From NCBI GenBank assembly GCA_017354895.1, contig CP071493.1, forward strand, positions 3,968,001 through 4,032,000: a DNA stretch of 64,000 nt, written 5' to 3'. Shown piece after piece: positions 9,894-21,183 of this stretch. The stretch comes from Podospora comata. Taxonomy: Eukaryota; Ascomycota; Sordariomycetes; Sordariales; Podosporaceae. Position numbers and translations under genes: made by a program. The notes under the pieces are model-generated. The model made no database searches. It saw only the letters and a program-made list of their open reading frames with translations, and was not told the origin of the DNA. Each line of letters opens with the position of its first letter. Within the stretch, counting starts at the first letter, position 1.

Positions 9894-11297
9894 GACACAG
9901 CCATCCAGTCTCTCACTCTTCACCAAGTCAGCCAGTCGCTCGACACGCCAAATAATGACAATGAAAATGTAAGTTGCAACATTTCCTTCCCATTCTCTCA
10001 CACTTTCATGATGAGATCAATCGTATCGTCATCCTTAGCCGGAAATCTGGCCGGGGTGGTGGCCCTGTTCCCCATAGAGCTTGAGTCACTTCTCTTGAGT
10101 TGGAACATGTCGAGTCATAATCTTCTCTCTGACAATCATCGTTCACACACCACATTATTATTCTTCACTTGTTCGGATAGCTGCTAACGACTGTTCTCAG
10201 AAAACAGAAAAACAACGAAGAATACGGGGAAGAGGTGTTGGACATGAAGGAATACGAGGAGAAGTGGAATGTCAAAAAGGATACGAGAATTGGTAGAGAA
10301 AGCCAAAAGGAATACGAGAAGCAGCGGTGTTGGAGGCGTTGAGGTGATGAAGAGAAAAGGTGACGAGGAGAAGTGTTGAGAAAAGAGGAGCGACGAAGGG
10401 GAGAGGCGATGAGGAGACATGGCGAGAGGTGATTAGGAGGCGAGGTGTTGGGGAGGGGAGATGGCAATGGTTCAAGTGGTGGAAAGGGGAATGGTCAAGG
10501 GAATGGAAGGGAAATGGTCAAGGGAATGGGTCAAGGGAGAGGGTCGTCATTGAGCAATGGAGTTTGAGGTTTTGCTGTGGGAATAGGAAAGGGCATGGTC
10601 TGGAGTTTTGGAGTTGGTGGGAGGATATTTTGGAAAGTTCACGCATCAAAAAAAGATGGTGGACGGGGAGGCAAGAACCTCAAGTGGTAGTCATCAAAAA
10701 ATACCTTGGCCCACCAACCTTGTGAATAGCTTGCTGTTATGTGATGGCGAATTGTGATGTGTGACTATATGTGAGGTAACATGAACAGTCTCAATATATG
10801 CCTTGGTTGCCTCCAAAGTGAAAAAATACAAGAGTGTGTGAGGATGCGTGGGAGCTGGCGGTGAACTTGGGCGGATCGGTTGTCGTCTTGATGGCCTTGG
10901 ACAGGTTGAAGAACGCGAGATTCGGATTCATCCTTTAGCCCTCGTCTGCTTGAGAAATTGGGGATTGCTCGCAAGTAACTCTTAACCCGCTTTCTTCAAC
11001 TACCTCTTGTAATGATGATAAATAAACTTCGTTAAGATCTGAACAATACCCATAACGTAAACCAAGAGGAGGTCGTCTTCATCCCATACATCACTGACAC
11101 GAACCGAAAACATATAGAAAAAGACACTTGGTATTCCCTCAGTATGTATCTAACTTTGCGATCCCCCATCATACCAGTACCCAAAACCCAAAAGAGCAAA
11201 AACGAGTCCCCAGGGGTATATAAAGACCTTTCCCATCCAGCCCAACCCATCCAATCCCACCATCCCATGAAACCCAACTCTTGATATCCCAACATCT
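9894..11297. other. Intergenic region with a purine-rich tract
   Basis: This 1.4 kb stretch separates the DUF3807 gene from the 3' end of Spc7. The plus strand is strongly purine-biased at about 10,190-10,560, with imperfect AATACGAGGAGAAG-like units, and includes a short tandem repeat at 10,490-10,540. Open frames here are low-complexity and unsupported. A TATATAAAG sequence at 11,217-11,225 lies in the expected Spc7 3' UTR and drives nothing I can see. Confidence 0.55.
10490..10540 (+). repeat. Short tandem repeat
   Basis: The core ATGGTCAAGGGAATGG occurs twice with a 22-23-base period and again in a shortened form (GGTCAAGGGA), inside a larger purine-rich tract. Confidence 0.7.
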
Positions 11298-14200
11298 TTA
11301 TTTCTCCCCAGCCCCAGCCCCAGCAGCCACTGCCGCTGCAGCCCTCGACCCCCTAGCCAACAACCTCTTATACAACTCCAACATCCCCACATCCCACCCC
11401 TTATTCTCCCCCCCTCCTCCCACAGTCTGTACACACCCACCAATCTTCCCCCTCAAAAACTCCTCCAACTTGGCAGTATTAAACTGCTCCCCGTACACCA
11501 TCCTCGCCTCTGGCACCACCTTGACTTCCAACCCCTCCCCCCCCTGCCCCCCATCCTCAACCCTCAGCCTGATCACCGCCTCCACCCTCGTCTGCAACGG
11601 CACTAAAACCAACGAACTCACCACCGCTATCGACCCATCATCATTCACGACCGTCGTGGGAAACGTCAGGTTGAGCAACCTGACATAGTTCGCCACTGTG
11701 CAAGACTTGTCCCAGCCATCTTTTACAATTTGAAGAATCGTCTTGACGTTGGTGGTGGGTTGAGGTAGGGAGCGGATGCGATCCCGAATAGACTGCAAGA
11801 AAAACTCTCGCTCGGGGGTGAGGGGGGTGGTATTGGGTTCGCGCTTGTCGGCTATATACCACAGGTCGATATTACTCTGCGGACCAGGCCGGTGGTTGGG
11901 TTGGGGAAAAGAGGCAATGTCGAGGACGAGTTCGATTTGGCGCTTGTACGTCAGGGAGATTTTGGTGCCGGATATGTTGGCGAGGGCCCAGCCGGTGGTT
12001 TTTTCGATTTTGTCGGTTCGTGCTGAGGGGTGTTAGTATGATATGACTGGAGGCAATGGCAAGGGGGAAATACCTTTGAGTTTGCTGATTTCTTCTGATG
12101 ACCAGCCCCGGCATTCCTCCCGGATTTTGTCTGCTTCTCTAATATCACCCAGGCACTGCTGTTTCTGTGCTGTCAGGGTTTCAATGCCAGAGTTGGAGTC
12201 CTCAAGCTGGGCTTTCAGCTCGGCAATCTTGCGCTGTTTCTCCTCGAGGCCCTCATCAAGGGAGATCAACTCAGCACGGGCCTCCTCCAGCTCGGCAGGG
12301 TCACAATCGGCCATTTCTTGAGCCACAGCCTCAAGGTTCTCATGCTCCTTTTCCAGCTCCTCAGCCCGCTTGATCATATCAGGCAGCACCGAAGAAAGCA
12401 ACTCCTGCTGCCTGGCCAAAAGCTTCTCATCATCATCCATCCCCTCCGCAATCTTGACCAGACCCTCCTTCAGCCCATCCTGCAGCTTCATCCGCCATTC
12501 ATACCACATCGCCTTGCTCAGCAGCCTAGCATGCGTCTTGACGTTCTTGAACTGATTGTCCATCAACACTTTGAACTCAGGAGTAGCAGTCATGTACTCC
12601 CTGAACAGCGGTGGGTTCTCCTCAAAAGTCTCCGACTCAATCTCCCTCACAATCCTCCGCCCTTCACTGATATATTTCTTCAGCTCCCGACACGAGTGCT
12701 GATACAGCTCCAAAGTAGGCACCATACATACACCCGCAACGACACACTTCTCCAAAGACAAATCCTCCTTCCCGTCCACCGTCAAGCTCAACCTCGTCTC
12801 CCCCGGCGCAACAGTATGCCTCCTCTTGGTGGTAGTCAACTCCATAAACCTGATACTTGTCAAGTTCAAAAAATCCTGCAAATGTATCCGGTCCCCATCA
12901 TCATCATCCCTCCGCACAAGCGCATAATCATCCCTCCGCATCAGCGCATCCACATCCCCCGTGGCAGTGTGATCATAAAAGTTAAAAGTATTCGTCGCCT
13001 GATCATCAAAAACCGACCTAAGCCTCCCCTGATGATTCGGCGTGCCCGCCACCCTCACAGGCGAACTAGGCACAGCCGGGGTGATCGTAGCAGTATCCTC
13101 CTCCCCTCTGGCAGCACTCCTCGTCTTCCTCCCCGTAGTAGTCTCAGCCTTAGTCGGCGGCGACCCCAACCTCACATTCTTCACCGGGCTCCCCTGATGT
13201 CCCTTCAACCTCTTCACCCCATCAATCACCTCCGAATCCTCCTCCTCATCATCCACATCCAACTCGGCCGGCCTCTTCCCCAGCAGTCCCCTCGCGCTCC
13301 CTGGCATAAGACTCTTCCTCCCCGCCAACGGGTTCTTCTTTTTCTTTGTCGGGCTCAGGTTCTGAATCATCGCTCTAAGATTGAGCGTGATCTCACGGTC
13401 GCCGTCCGCCTCCCGCTCCAGGATCCGCCTGTTATTTTCCTTTTCTGCCTCATCTCTGAGTTCCTGGTCGACTTCCGCTTCCATGGCGCGGGGGTCGGCA
13501 AAAGCCACGGTGCGACGGGCGCTGTTTGGCTCGCTAGGCACAAATTCAGCTGCTGAGTCTTGGAGGGAGTCCCTACGATTGAAGATCTCGGCCACGCGTG
13601 GTGAGCCCAAGCCAGGTCTGTCAGCACCGACGCCGGAAAGGCGCCTGCCTTGGGGTGTGAGGACCACACGGGGGGTGCTGATGCCTGTGCTCGGGTCTTG
13701 GTGGAAGAGCCTCCCCTTGCCGACGGAGCGAGGTGTCGTTTTTGGTGGTGAGGCATCACGGACTGGCGAACTGCTTCCAATCATTGAGGGGGGTGTCTTG
13801 GTAGCAGGGACAGTATTCCTCGCAGGAGAAGGTGTCTTTCGTGCAGGAGACTCTCTCCTCGGAGGGCTTCTCGTGGGTGAAGGCGTCCTTCTTTCAGGGA
13901 AGTCACTTGCTGGGGATTTCCTCGTGTTTCGAACCGATGAACTTCTGACAGGAGAGCTCCGAACCGGTGAGCTATTACGGGCCAGGCTCTTCGCAGGCAG
14001 CTCTTTCTCGGGACTTCGCACAGGAGAGCTCTCGAAAAGAGGGGCGCCAGGCATGCTGTGACGGAGACCCTTCCCTCGGAATGCAGAAAGCCCCAGAGTA
14101 TCGTTATTGTCTTGGGATGCTGTCTCCTGTGTTGACGGCGTGAGAGATGGATACACAACATGTGGCTCATCAGCCTCCAGTTCCATCACCCTCTTGGCCG

Positions 14201-15947
14201 CTGACCGTGCCTCTTCAGGTGAGGCAGGCTTCAGGATGCCGCCTACCGCCATGGTCTCGTCCATGGCCATAGTCTGTTCAAACACATCGTCCTCTTCCTG
14301 TGGTTGTGAAGTAGCCAAAATGCCGCCGACAGCTGCAGTCATGTCCATATCCATGCCGTCATCTTCGGCTGCCAGAGTTCTTCGGCGGCCTAGAGCAGAG
14401 CCTGCATTAGGGGCACCCTTAGATAAAAGCCCACCAATCGCAGAAGTAAACTCCATGGACATGTCTTCGAGCTCGTCAATGTCCGTTGCGCCACCGATAG
14501 ACATTCTGCCTTGTCGGATACCGCCAACTGCCGTGGTAAATTCCATAGTTTGATCACCCAGTTCATCGGCATCCTGCTGCAGCGCAAGTGGTTTGACTGA
14601 TTTCCGCCGATTTTGGGCTTGGGCCTTGCCAAGAATCCCACCGAGAGCCTTAGTCACGTCCATCGACATGTCCTCATCCATATCCATTTCCACATCTTCA
14701 TCCTGGTTGTTGCTCTGAGACCTTCCTGGCTGTGACTGAAGAATACCACCCACGGCTTTGGTCATATCCATACCCATATCGTCATCCATGTCCATCTCAA
14801 TCTCGAACCCTTGATCTCGCTGTTGTTGAGCGTCATGAGTTGGTGGTGGCATATGTTGGCGGATAATCTGCGTGGTAGTCTCCGTCTGAGAAAGTGGCTT
14901 CCTCCCCCAACCGGCAAACCCAGCAATAACCTCTTCATCCTCGTCAATCCGTTGAGTAGCAGCAGCGCGCTGTTTTGCGAGCCGCAGATTCTCGTCCAAG
15001 CTGTCGGTTGAATTGTTACTGTCAAACGCAGACACGCCGGAGGTCATGGATGCGACTGAAGCAGAGGTCATTTCTTCGGCTTCTACAGTCATAACGGTGC
15101 CGTCGTCGTCCGAATCACTAGAACCAGACATTTCCTCCGTCTCCACCTCATCGATATCGTCGGCATGTTCCATATCGGAATCGTACACGGTGGAAGCGAT
15201 GGTATCGTCGTCCCCGTAGAGTGACCCCACGCCCGAACTCCGTCGTTGGTTTCGTTGGTGCAGTGCTCGTTGATCGGCTGGAGACTCGGCATCATGGTCG
15301 TCGATGTGGTCTGGGGGTGTTGATGGAGGGTCTGAATCGGGCTCTTGGTGATGGTGCGATGCCGCTGTAGCGGTTGTTGCATCCTGGTTCTCGTCCACTA
15401 CTTGGAAGGTATGTAGTGTCGCCTCAGCAGCAAAGGATACCCGACGGTTGGCCAGTGACTTTCTGCGCGCCTCTCTCCGATCTTTGATCTCCTTCTCAAT
15501 CTCGACCCGTTCTCTTTCCTCCCTTTCCCGGGCTGCAGCTTGTTGTTCCTCCTCAGTTCGCAGCGCCACCTTTGTTCCGGCACTTTCGTTGCTCAGGGGA
15601 GCTTCTCTTGGTTTGAAGGTTGGAATTTCTGGAAGGACGGGGATCGTGGGTTTCAGAATTGATCTTGGTGGTGGTCCAGATGGTATGGCAAGGGACTGAA
15701 AACAAGTCAGTCAAGCTCGGATGTCTACCACTACAATACATACTGCTCTGCGGTTCCCATTCCCTTTCTTCAAAATGTCGAGACTACCCGGGCCCAAACT
15801 CTTGCTCCTAGACTTTTTGCGAGTGGCCCCAATAGCGCTGCCAACGTCAAGTGTTGCATTCTCTCTGTCGCCTCTTGAAGGTCCGACGCCAATCGACTTA
15901 CGCGACCGGCGCGTTGCCGGCAACGTGGCATCGCCTTGCGACGACAT
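11298..15947 (-). CDS. spc7: Kinetochore scaffold Spc7/KNL1 (Spc105)
   Basis: The predicted protein has 1,516 residues from exons 15947-15744, 15695-12074 and 12022-11298. Introns are 15743-15696 (GTATGT...TTCAG) and 12073-12023 (GTATTT...CTCAG, branch ACTAAC). It is the KMN-network protein that links kinetochores to the spindle checkpoint. Two PP1-docking motifs are visible: SILK at residues 80-83 and RVSF at 153-156. Six MELT-like repeats follow (core M-D/E-x-T-x-A-V-G-G-I), the docking sites that Bub3-Bub1 bind once Mps1 phosphorylates them. Ser/Pro-rich segments with SPVR-type CDK sites cover the middle. The C-terminal third has a long coiled coil and then the RWD-type Spc7 domain that binds the Mis12 complex. 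The length matches fungal orthologues. It shares a 460-base divergent upstream region with uS17. Confidence 0.93.
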
Positions 15948-16408
15948 GGCTACGAATTGGTATATCGCAGATTGTTATGGTGCCTGCGAAAAAACTTCAG
16001 GTGATGTTCATGTGTGAATAGCTGGTGGTGGAGTGGGACGCGACAGATGGGCTGCTAGGTTGAATTCTGGAAACCGCGTCACAGGGGTGACATCTCGTCG
16101 TAGAGGGGCACTCTGTAGCTGTTGACCCTAGCCTCTGCTGCCATTGGCCAGGCTGATGCCCAAGTAAATAAACCCAAACCGTCGAGCCCCACTCTGCCTA
16201 AAGGTGTGGCTAGTGCTGGCGGCGCCTTGCCATTTTGACCCACATCTGGCGCACAGCTGGTGTGGCTGGTGCCCATCACACTTTTTGGCCCTCCCAAAAA
16301 ATCAATCACCAACTAGCAAAATTCTGGGGCCTCGTTTTGTGAACTCCGACCGACCACCACTCCCACCTCGACAAAAGCACATCTTCGGCCCACGCCAGAA
16401 CCAACAAG
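15948..16408. other. Divergent promoter region, Spc7 / uS17
   Basis: This 461-base stretch lies between the start codons of Spc7 (minus) and ribosomal protein S11 (plus), so it must hold both promoters. No TATA box is obvious. The last 60 bases before the uS17 ATG are C/A-rich. Confidence 0.6.
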
Positions 16409-17262
16409 ATGGCTACCGAGCTTACCGTCCAGAGCGAGCGTGCTTTTCAGAAGCAGCCGCATAGTGAGTTTCTCTTCTGCGAAAATAAGCCTGCAACCAA
16501 AGTCGAAAAAAACACGGCCGAATTGGAAAGTGGGCGATAAGGAAGCGATGAAGCTGACCCGTGATGTTCTCCAAAAGTCTTCCTCAACTCCAAGACCAAG
16601 GTCAAGACCACCAGACCTGGCAAGGGCGGCCGCAGATGGTACAAGGACGTTGGTCTGGGTTTCCGCACCCCCATTGCTGCCATTGAGGGCCAGTACATCG
16701 GTACGTGATATCACCGAACAGACAAGACGCGCTCGCTCCTCTTCGAAATCATGATCAACCACCGATTTATTCAACTGAACGAAACACGATAATCCTTCGA
16801 CGATGACGAATCCTGCTGCGACTGCGAGAGGAGGGGCGAGAGCGATATTGCGAATATGGGACCGAAATTAACTGGCTTCTCTCTGCAGACAAGAAGTGCC
16901 CCTTCACCGGCCAGGTTTCCATCCGTGGCCGTATCTTGACCGGCACCGTCGTCTCCACCAAGATGCACCGCACCATCATCATCCGTCGCGAGTACCTCCA
17001 CTACATCCCCAAGTACTCCCGTTACGAGAAGCGCCACAAGAACCTCGCCGCCCACGTCTCTCCCGCTTTCCGTGTTGAGGAGGGTGACCAGGTCACCGTT
17101 GGCCAGTGCAGACCTCTCTCCAAGACTGTACGTTGCGACCACCCGACATCGATCCGAACGATTACACGGTGACTGACAGATTTGGGATTCTAGGTTCGGT
17201 TCAACGTTCTCCGCGTCCTTCCCCGCACCGGCAAGACCGTCAAGTCTTTCCAGAAGTTCTAA
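16409..17262 (+). CDS. rps11: 40S ribosomal protein S11 (uS17)
   Basis: The predicted protein has 161 residues from four exons: 16409-16463, 16578-16700, 16889-17127 and 17194-17262. All introns have GT-AG ends and keep frame. It is a structural protein of the cytosolic small ribosomal subunit, binding 18S rRNA. Landmarks are [18 protein letters not shown] (about residues 35-52), the conserved [18 protein letters not shown] (about 62-79), [20 protein letters not shown] and the C-terminal [15 protein letters not shown]. The length fits the family (about 155-161). Three introns in so short a gene, the first after 18 codons, are typical of fungal ribosomal protein genes. Confidence 0.96.
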
Positions 17263-18319
17263 ACGGTTGGGTTTCGAATTCCATTAGGCATATCTGGCGT
17301 GGTTTGCTTTGAGGGCTTGGGCTTTTTCGAGACAATTTGGGACGGCCGGCAGGAAAATATGAACAAGCGATGAACTTATTCTCTTTCCGGGAGGCGCGCA
17401 CATTATGCCCGATTTCTACATGTGATTGTGGAAGTCATAGGAACAGTTCTGAAAAACTGAATTGAAATCCGCCAATGAACTTGACAACAGCACAAGTCTG
17501 GCTATGATACCCAAAAAAAATCGGAAGATGACCGACCCTCTTGGTTTGCGGATTTAAACGACTTGGACTGGCCTGGCCAGAGCCGTGGGGAAAAAAAAAC
17601 CGAGTGCTCTCCTTGGGGGGGAATGAGTCCGCGCATAGCTAGTGATCCGCCTGAATTGATGTCATGAAAGTAGCCGTGTCCTGGAACTATCAGCGTGCTC
17701 GTGAAAGTCAGAGGAAAGTGCGTGAACGATCAAGATTTCAGCCACACCCAGTCGTCAAGGTGCTTGATAGCTGACCGGCCGGTCGAATTGGAACAATAGA
17801 ATGGATCCATGCTACTAATTTCTTGGATGGTGCCCGTCTGCTGAGGAGTACTCTCCTATGTAGAAGGATGGCATACATTAATACTAACCCTTTGTCAGAA
17901 ACCGGCATTGTTAAATAGTATCCAAGAAAGCCTCGAGGGGATATGAAAACTCGTTGGATGGAGGGTCCTGAGCAGCAGAAATCAATCCTTGATATGATAT
18001 GTCTGACCTGTTCCGAATACATAAACACCAACAGCTTTAACACCACTTGGCACATAAATCGTCGAGCCTGTCAGTCACGTCAACCCCAAAATATCTTTTT
18101 GCTCAAAGTGATATCAATTATCATCCCCCTCTTACAAAACCCTACAGAAAAAAAGCTACCCACCTACGCCTAACCCTACTCAATGGAAAAAAACCCCTCC
18201 TCCGTTTTAAGAACCAGATTTCTCAATTTCCCTAGGTAGTAATTCCCATCCCAATACAAAAACAACAAGTACACACATCCTAACAAAATGTTATTCCAAC
18301 CCCCCCATCAAGACCCTGC
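17263..18319. other. Convergent intergenic region
   Basis: This region lies between the 3' ends of uS17 (plus) and Ssr4 (minus) and includes both terminators. It is AT-richer than its surroundings around 17,900-18,290. I see no ORF with a family signature, RNA gene or repeat. Confidence 0.55.
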
Positions 18320-20596
18320 TCACCCCTCCTGAAACGCCTCCCCAAAAGCCCCTCCCCCAATGTCATCATCCATCACCAAATCATCCCCGTCCTCCCCCCC
18401 TCCAACCCCCACGCTCCCACTCTCATAACTAGCCAGCGCATCCCCCGCCGTGTCCAAATCTCCCATCGAACTAAAGTCGTTCCCGTCCGGACTGGCCCCA
18501 AACCCCGATCCTCCTACCAAACCCATCCCTGGCGTCGGCGCAGCAGAAGGCGGTTTGCTAGGCGGGATGATCCCCCCTCCCGTCGTCGTGGTAGAAGGAG
18601 CACCTCCCCCAGGAGGAACAACAACCCACTCCCCACTTCCCGTCCCCTGATCCGGTGCCGTGGTCGTGGTCGTCGGGAGTTGTGGTTGTTGCAGTTTACC
18701 AGCATCCTCCATCTTTGTATCCCCCCCCGTAGGCTGTGATGTAACAGTATTAGGGTGGGGAGATGGGTGGCCAACATTGTTATTGTTGGCAGGTGTGCCA
18801 ACATCAGACCCCGTACCCGACAACCCCCCCGGTTGGGGAGTAGGAAAACTGTTCATAGGAGTAGACGTGCTCGAAAACCCAGAGTGCATCTGATCCAGCA
18901 AACCAGCCGCCGTGCCGCCCATGTCGATATCACTATCCCCAATCAAAACCCCGCTAGCCTGAGAGCCATTGTGTGACGGGTCGCGAGAAAGCCCAACCGC
19001 CTCGGGGACAAGCTCCTGCGGTGGCGCGATAATCTCCGGCTCAGGAGCAAGCTGCTGATAACCACCATCCTGAACCCTGCTGACTTCAGGGACGGTGATC
19101 GCCTTGGTGCCGAGCAGCTTCTCAACATCAGCCGTAATCTCCTCGATCGACCGGGATGGTTTCTTGTTGTAGGTCTCCTCCTCCTCCTCACCCTCCACTC
19201 TCCCCTCAAGCCGCCAGGGCTCACTCCCCACCCCCTGCGTAGCAGCCCTCAGCTCAGCCTCAGCATCCCTAATCGCAGTATTCTGCTTAAACTCTCCCAT
19301 CCTCTTCTCATGCTGCGCCTTCAATTTCTGAATCTCGGCCTGAACCTCCGCAATCTTAGCCTGAGCTCTCTCCCGCATCTTGTCAGCCAACCCCGGCTCA
19401 AGACGCCCGGTATAAGGCTTCTTAGGCAACTGCTCCAAAACATCCCCACTCTGCGCCTCAAAAATCCCCTCCGTAAGCGAAGCGAGCGCGCCCTTCTTCC
19501 CAAGCCCAAGATCAGAAACCTCCAGCTGCCCAATCCGATACGGCGACGACAAAATCTCCTCCATCCACTCATGATTCTGCTGGTACCGATGCATGCTCAT
19601 CTCCCGAGGACTCAAGTGATCAAACATATCACCCCGATGAACATCCTCGTCATCATCCAGCGCCCCATCAGCACTCGGATACCCAGCACCCATCGGGTGT
19701 CCCGGCTGGGCCTGTTGCCCCCGTCTCTTAGATGGGGGCTGGCCAGGTCCGCCCGGTCCACCAAGATATGCCGTCCGAGTGTTCATTGGCTGCTGTTGCA
19801 TTGGCGGCACATAAATCGACTGTCCGCGCTGAGGGAAGGGAATCTGCGGCCAGTTGACGCGATCAGACAGCATAAACTCCTTGCGAACAATCTGCCCCAG
19901 CTGAAAAAGGTGTTGACGGTTGTTCATGATCGACTGTATTTGAGGCGGCACGCCAAAAGAACCGGTGGGGTATCTGTCTTGATTCTCGCTCGGGCCGTAG
20001 TGAACAATCCAAAGATTCGGGTCGATCTGGGGGGGGTTCGCGACCTGGGCATCACGGGCGTGAGCGAGGCGAAACCGTCTTCGAGAGTGCATGGTGATCT
20101 GCTCGCCGGCGCGCCAGCCGCACTTTTGGAAGTAAATCTCAAGAACCTAGACTCATTGTTAGCCATATTGCACCCATAACAAAACTCCTCGTCTAGAACA
20201 AGGGAGAGGGATCCGTACCAAACCATTGTTGAGGGGGTTGCTGAGCATAACCTCAGGAGAGGCCCAGTAGTATCCGTCGCTCGAGAACTCGTTTCCGCGG
20301 CGGGCAGTCGGTTGCCACATGAGAAAGATGGTGCTGTCCGCGGGGCAATCGAGGTAGGTCCAGTAGAAGGGCGCCTTATCCCGGGCGATGCTGGGAGCCT
20401 GCATCAACCATTTTGTCACATCGTTCAGTTCGACCCTGGACATCAAAGGATAACGGAATGTCGAAATCAGGTGGACATGCGGCAGCTATCAATCGCAAGT
20501 ATTAACAAACATGGCTCTACCAGATTTGCGACGGGAATATTGGAACGGGCAAATACACACCAAGTCCTGGTGGACATTGTGACTTGGGTCGGACAT
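18320..20596 (-). CDS. ssr4: SWI/SNF and RSC complex subunit Ssr4
   Basis: The predicted protein has 709 residues from exons 20596-20561, 20485-20219 and 20146-18320. The first exon holds only 12 codons (MSDPSHNVHQDL). It splices to LPHVHLISTFRYPLMSRVEL, which reproduces the usual Ssr4 N-terminus and supports this start. Residues 1 to about 210 form the Ssr4 N-terminal domain, with FYWTYLDCPADSTIFLMWQP, SDGYYWASPE and LEIYFQKCGWRAGEQ. A coiled coil at about 345-385 and a Pro/Gly/Thr-rich disordered tail follow. By family knowledge, Ssr4 is a filamentous-ascomycete and fission-yeast subunit shared by SWI/SNF and RSC chromatin remodellers and acts in the nucleus. The introns are 75 and 72 bases. 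Confidence 0.9.
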
Positions 20597-21183
20597 TGTG
20601 AAAGGCTATGATGTCGTTGAAAATGCTGAAAATTCAGGCAAAGCGGAGTCGAAGCGACCAATGCAGTTGGCCCTATGGCCGGGGTTATTCTGTGGTAGAA
20701 TTCGGTTGCGATGCGGATAACTCTGGTGTTGCGCGACGAGCTCTGGTCGAGTTTGCGACCGCGCTTTTCCTGTCGCGGATTGGAGGTTGACTTTGGTTGA
20801 TTGACTGCTTTACACTCGCGCCCAGGAACTGTTGCCAGTGGCCCACCAGCCAGAGTGATGGACCGTGCGTCACCTAGCTCAACCCACCCGTTGCCAGGCA
20901 CTGCCAAGACAATGGCCGTCCATCCACGTGACTACCATCACTCCAACCACCAGGCATACTTCACATTCATCACACACGTCATACCTCTCTCATATTCAAG
21001 GCTAAAATAGTTTGTTGAATCAGAAAATCATAAATTCATTGCTTGACAACTGCGGTATCTAATCTCAGGCTCCGTTCCATTCGAAACATTCACGAGCTAA
21101 CTATCCATCTAAATAAGCAGCCCGCATCAGCCTTTTGTTGTTGCCAATGTCCCTTCCCATTAATCCATGCTCCAGTTTTATAT
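20597..21183. other. Intergenic region upstream of Ssr4
   Basis: This 587-base stretch lies between the Ssr4 start and the 3' end of the 6-phosphogluconate dehydrogenase gene, both on the minus strand. It should hold the Ssr4 promoter and the dehydrogenase terminator. I see nothing else. Confidence 0.5.

Noticed and set aside
10360-10725. Trp/Arg/Gly-rich open frame of 121 codons
   Set aside because: It is the product of a purine-rich tract; composition explains its openness and there is no conserved pattern.
11217-11225. TATATAAAG as a promoter
   Set aside because: It lies downstream of the Spc7 stop codon and no supported gene follows it on the plus strand.
12318-13556. Long open frame antisense to Spc7
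   Set aside because: It is a shadow created by codon use in the Spc7 gene; the product is Pro/Arg/Leu/His-rich with no motif.
16701-16888. Possible C/D snoRNA in the long second intron of uS17
   Set aside because: ATGATC and CTGA-like boxes are present but one base off consensus, and no terminal stem is visible.
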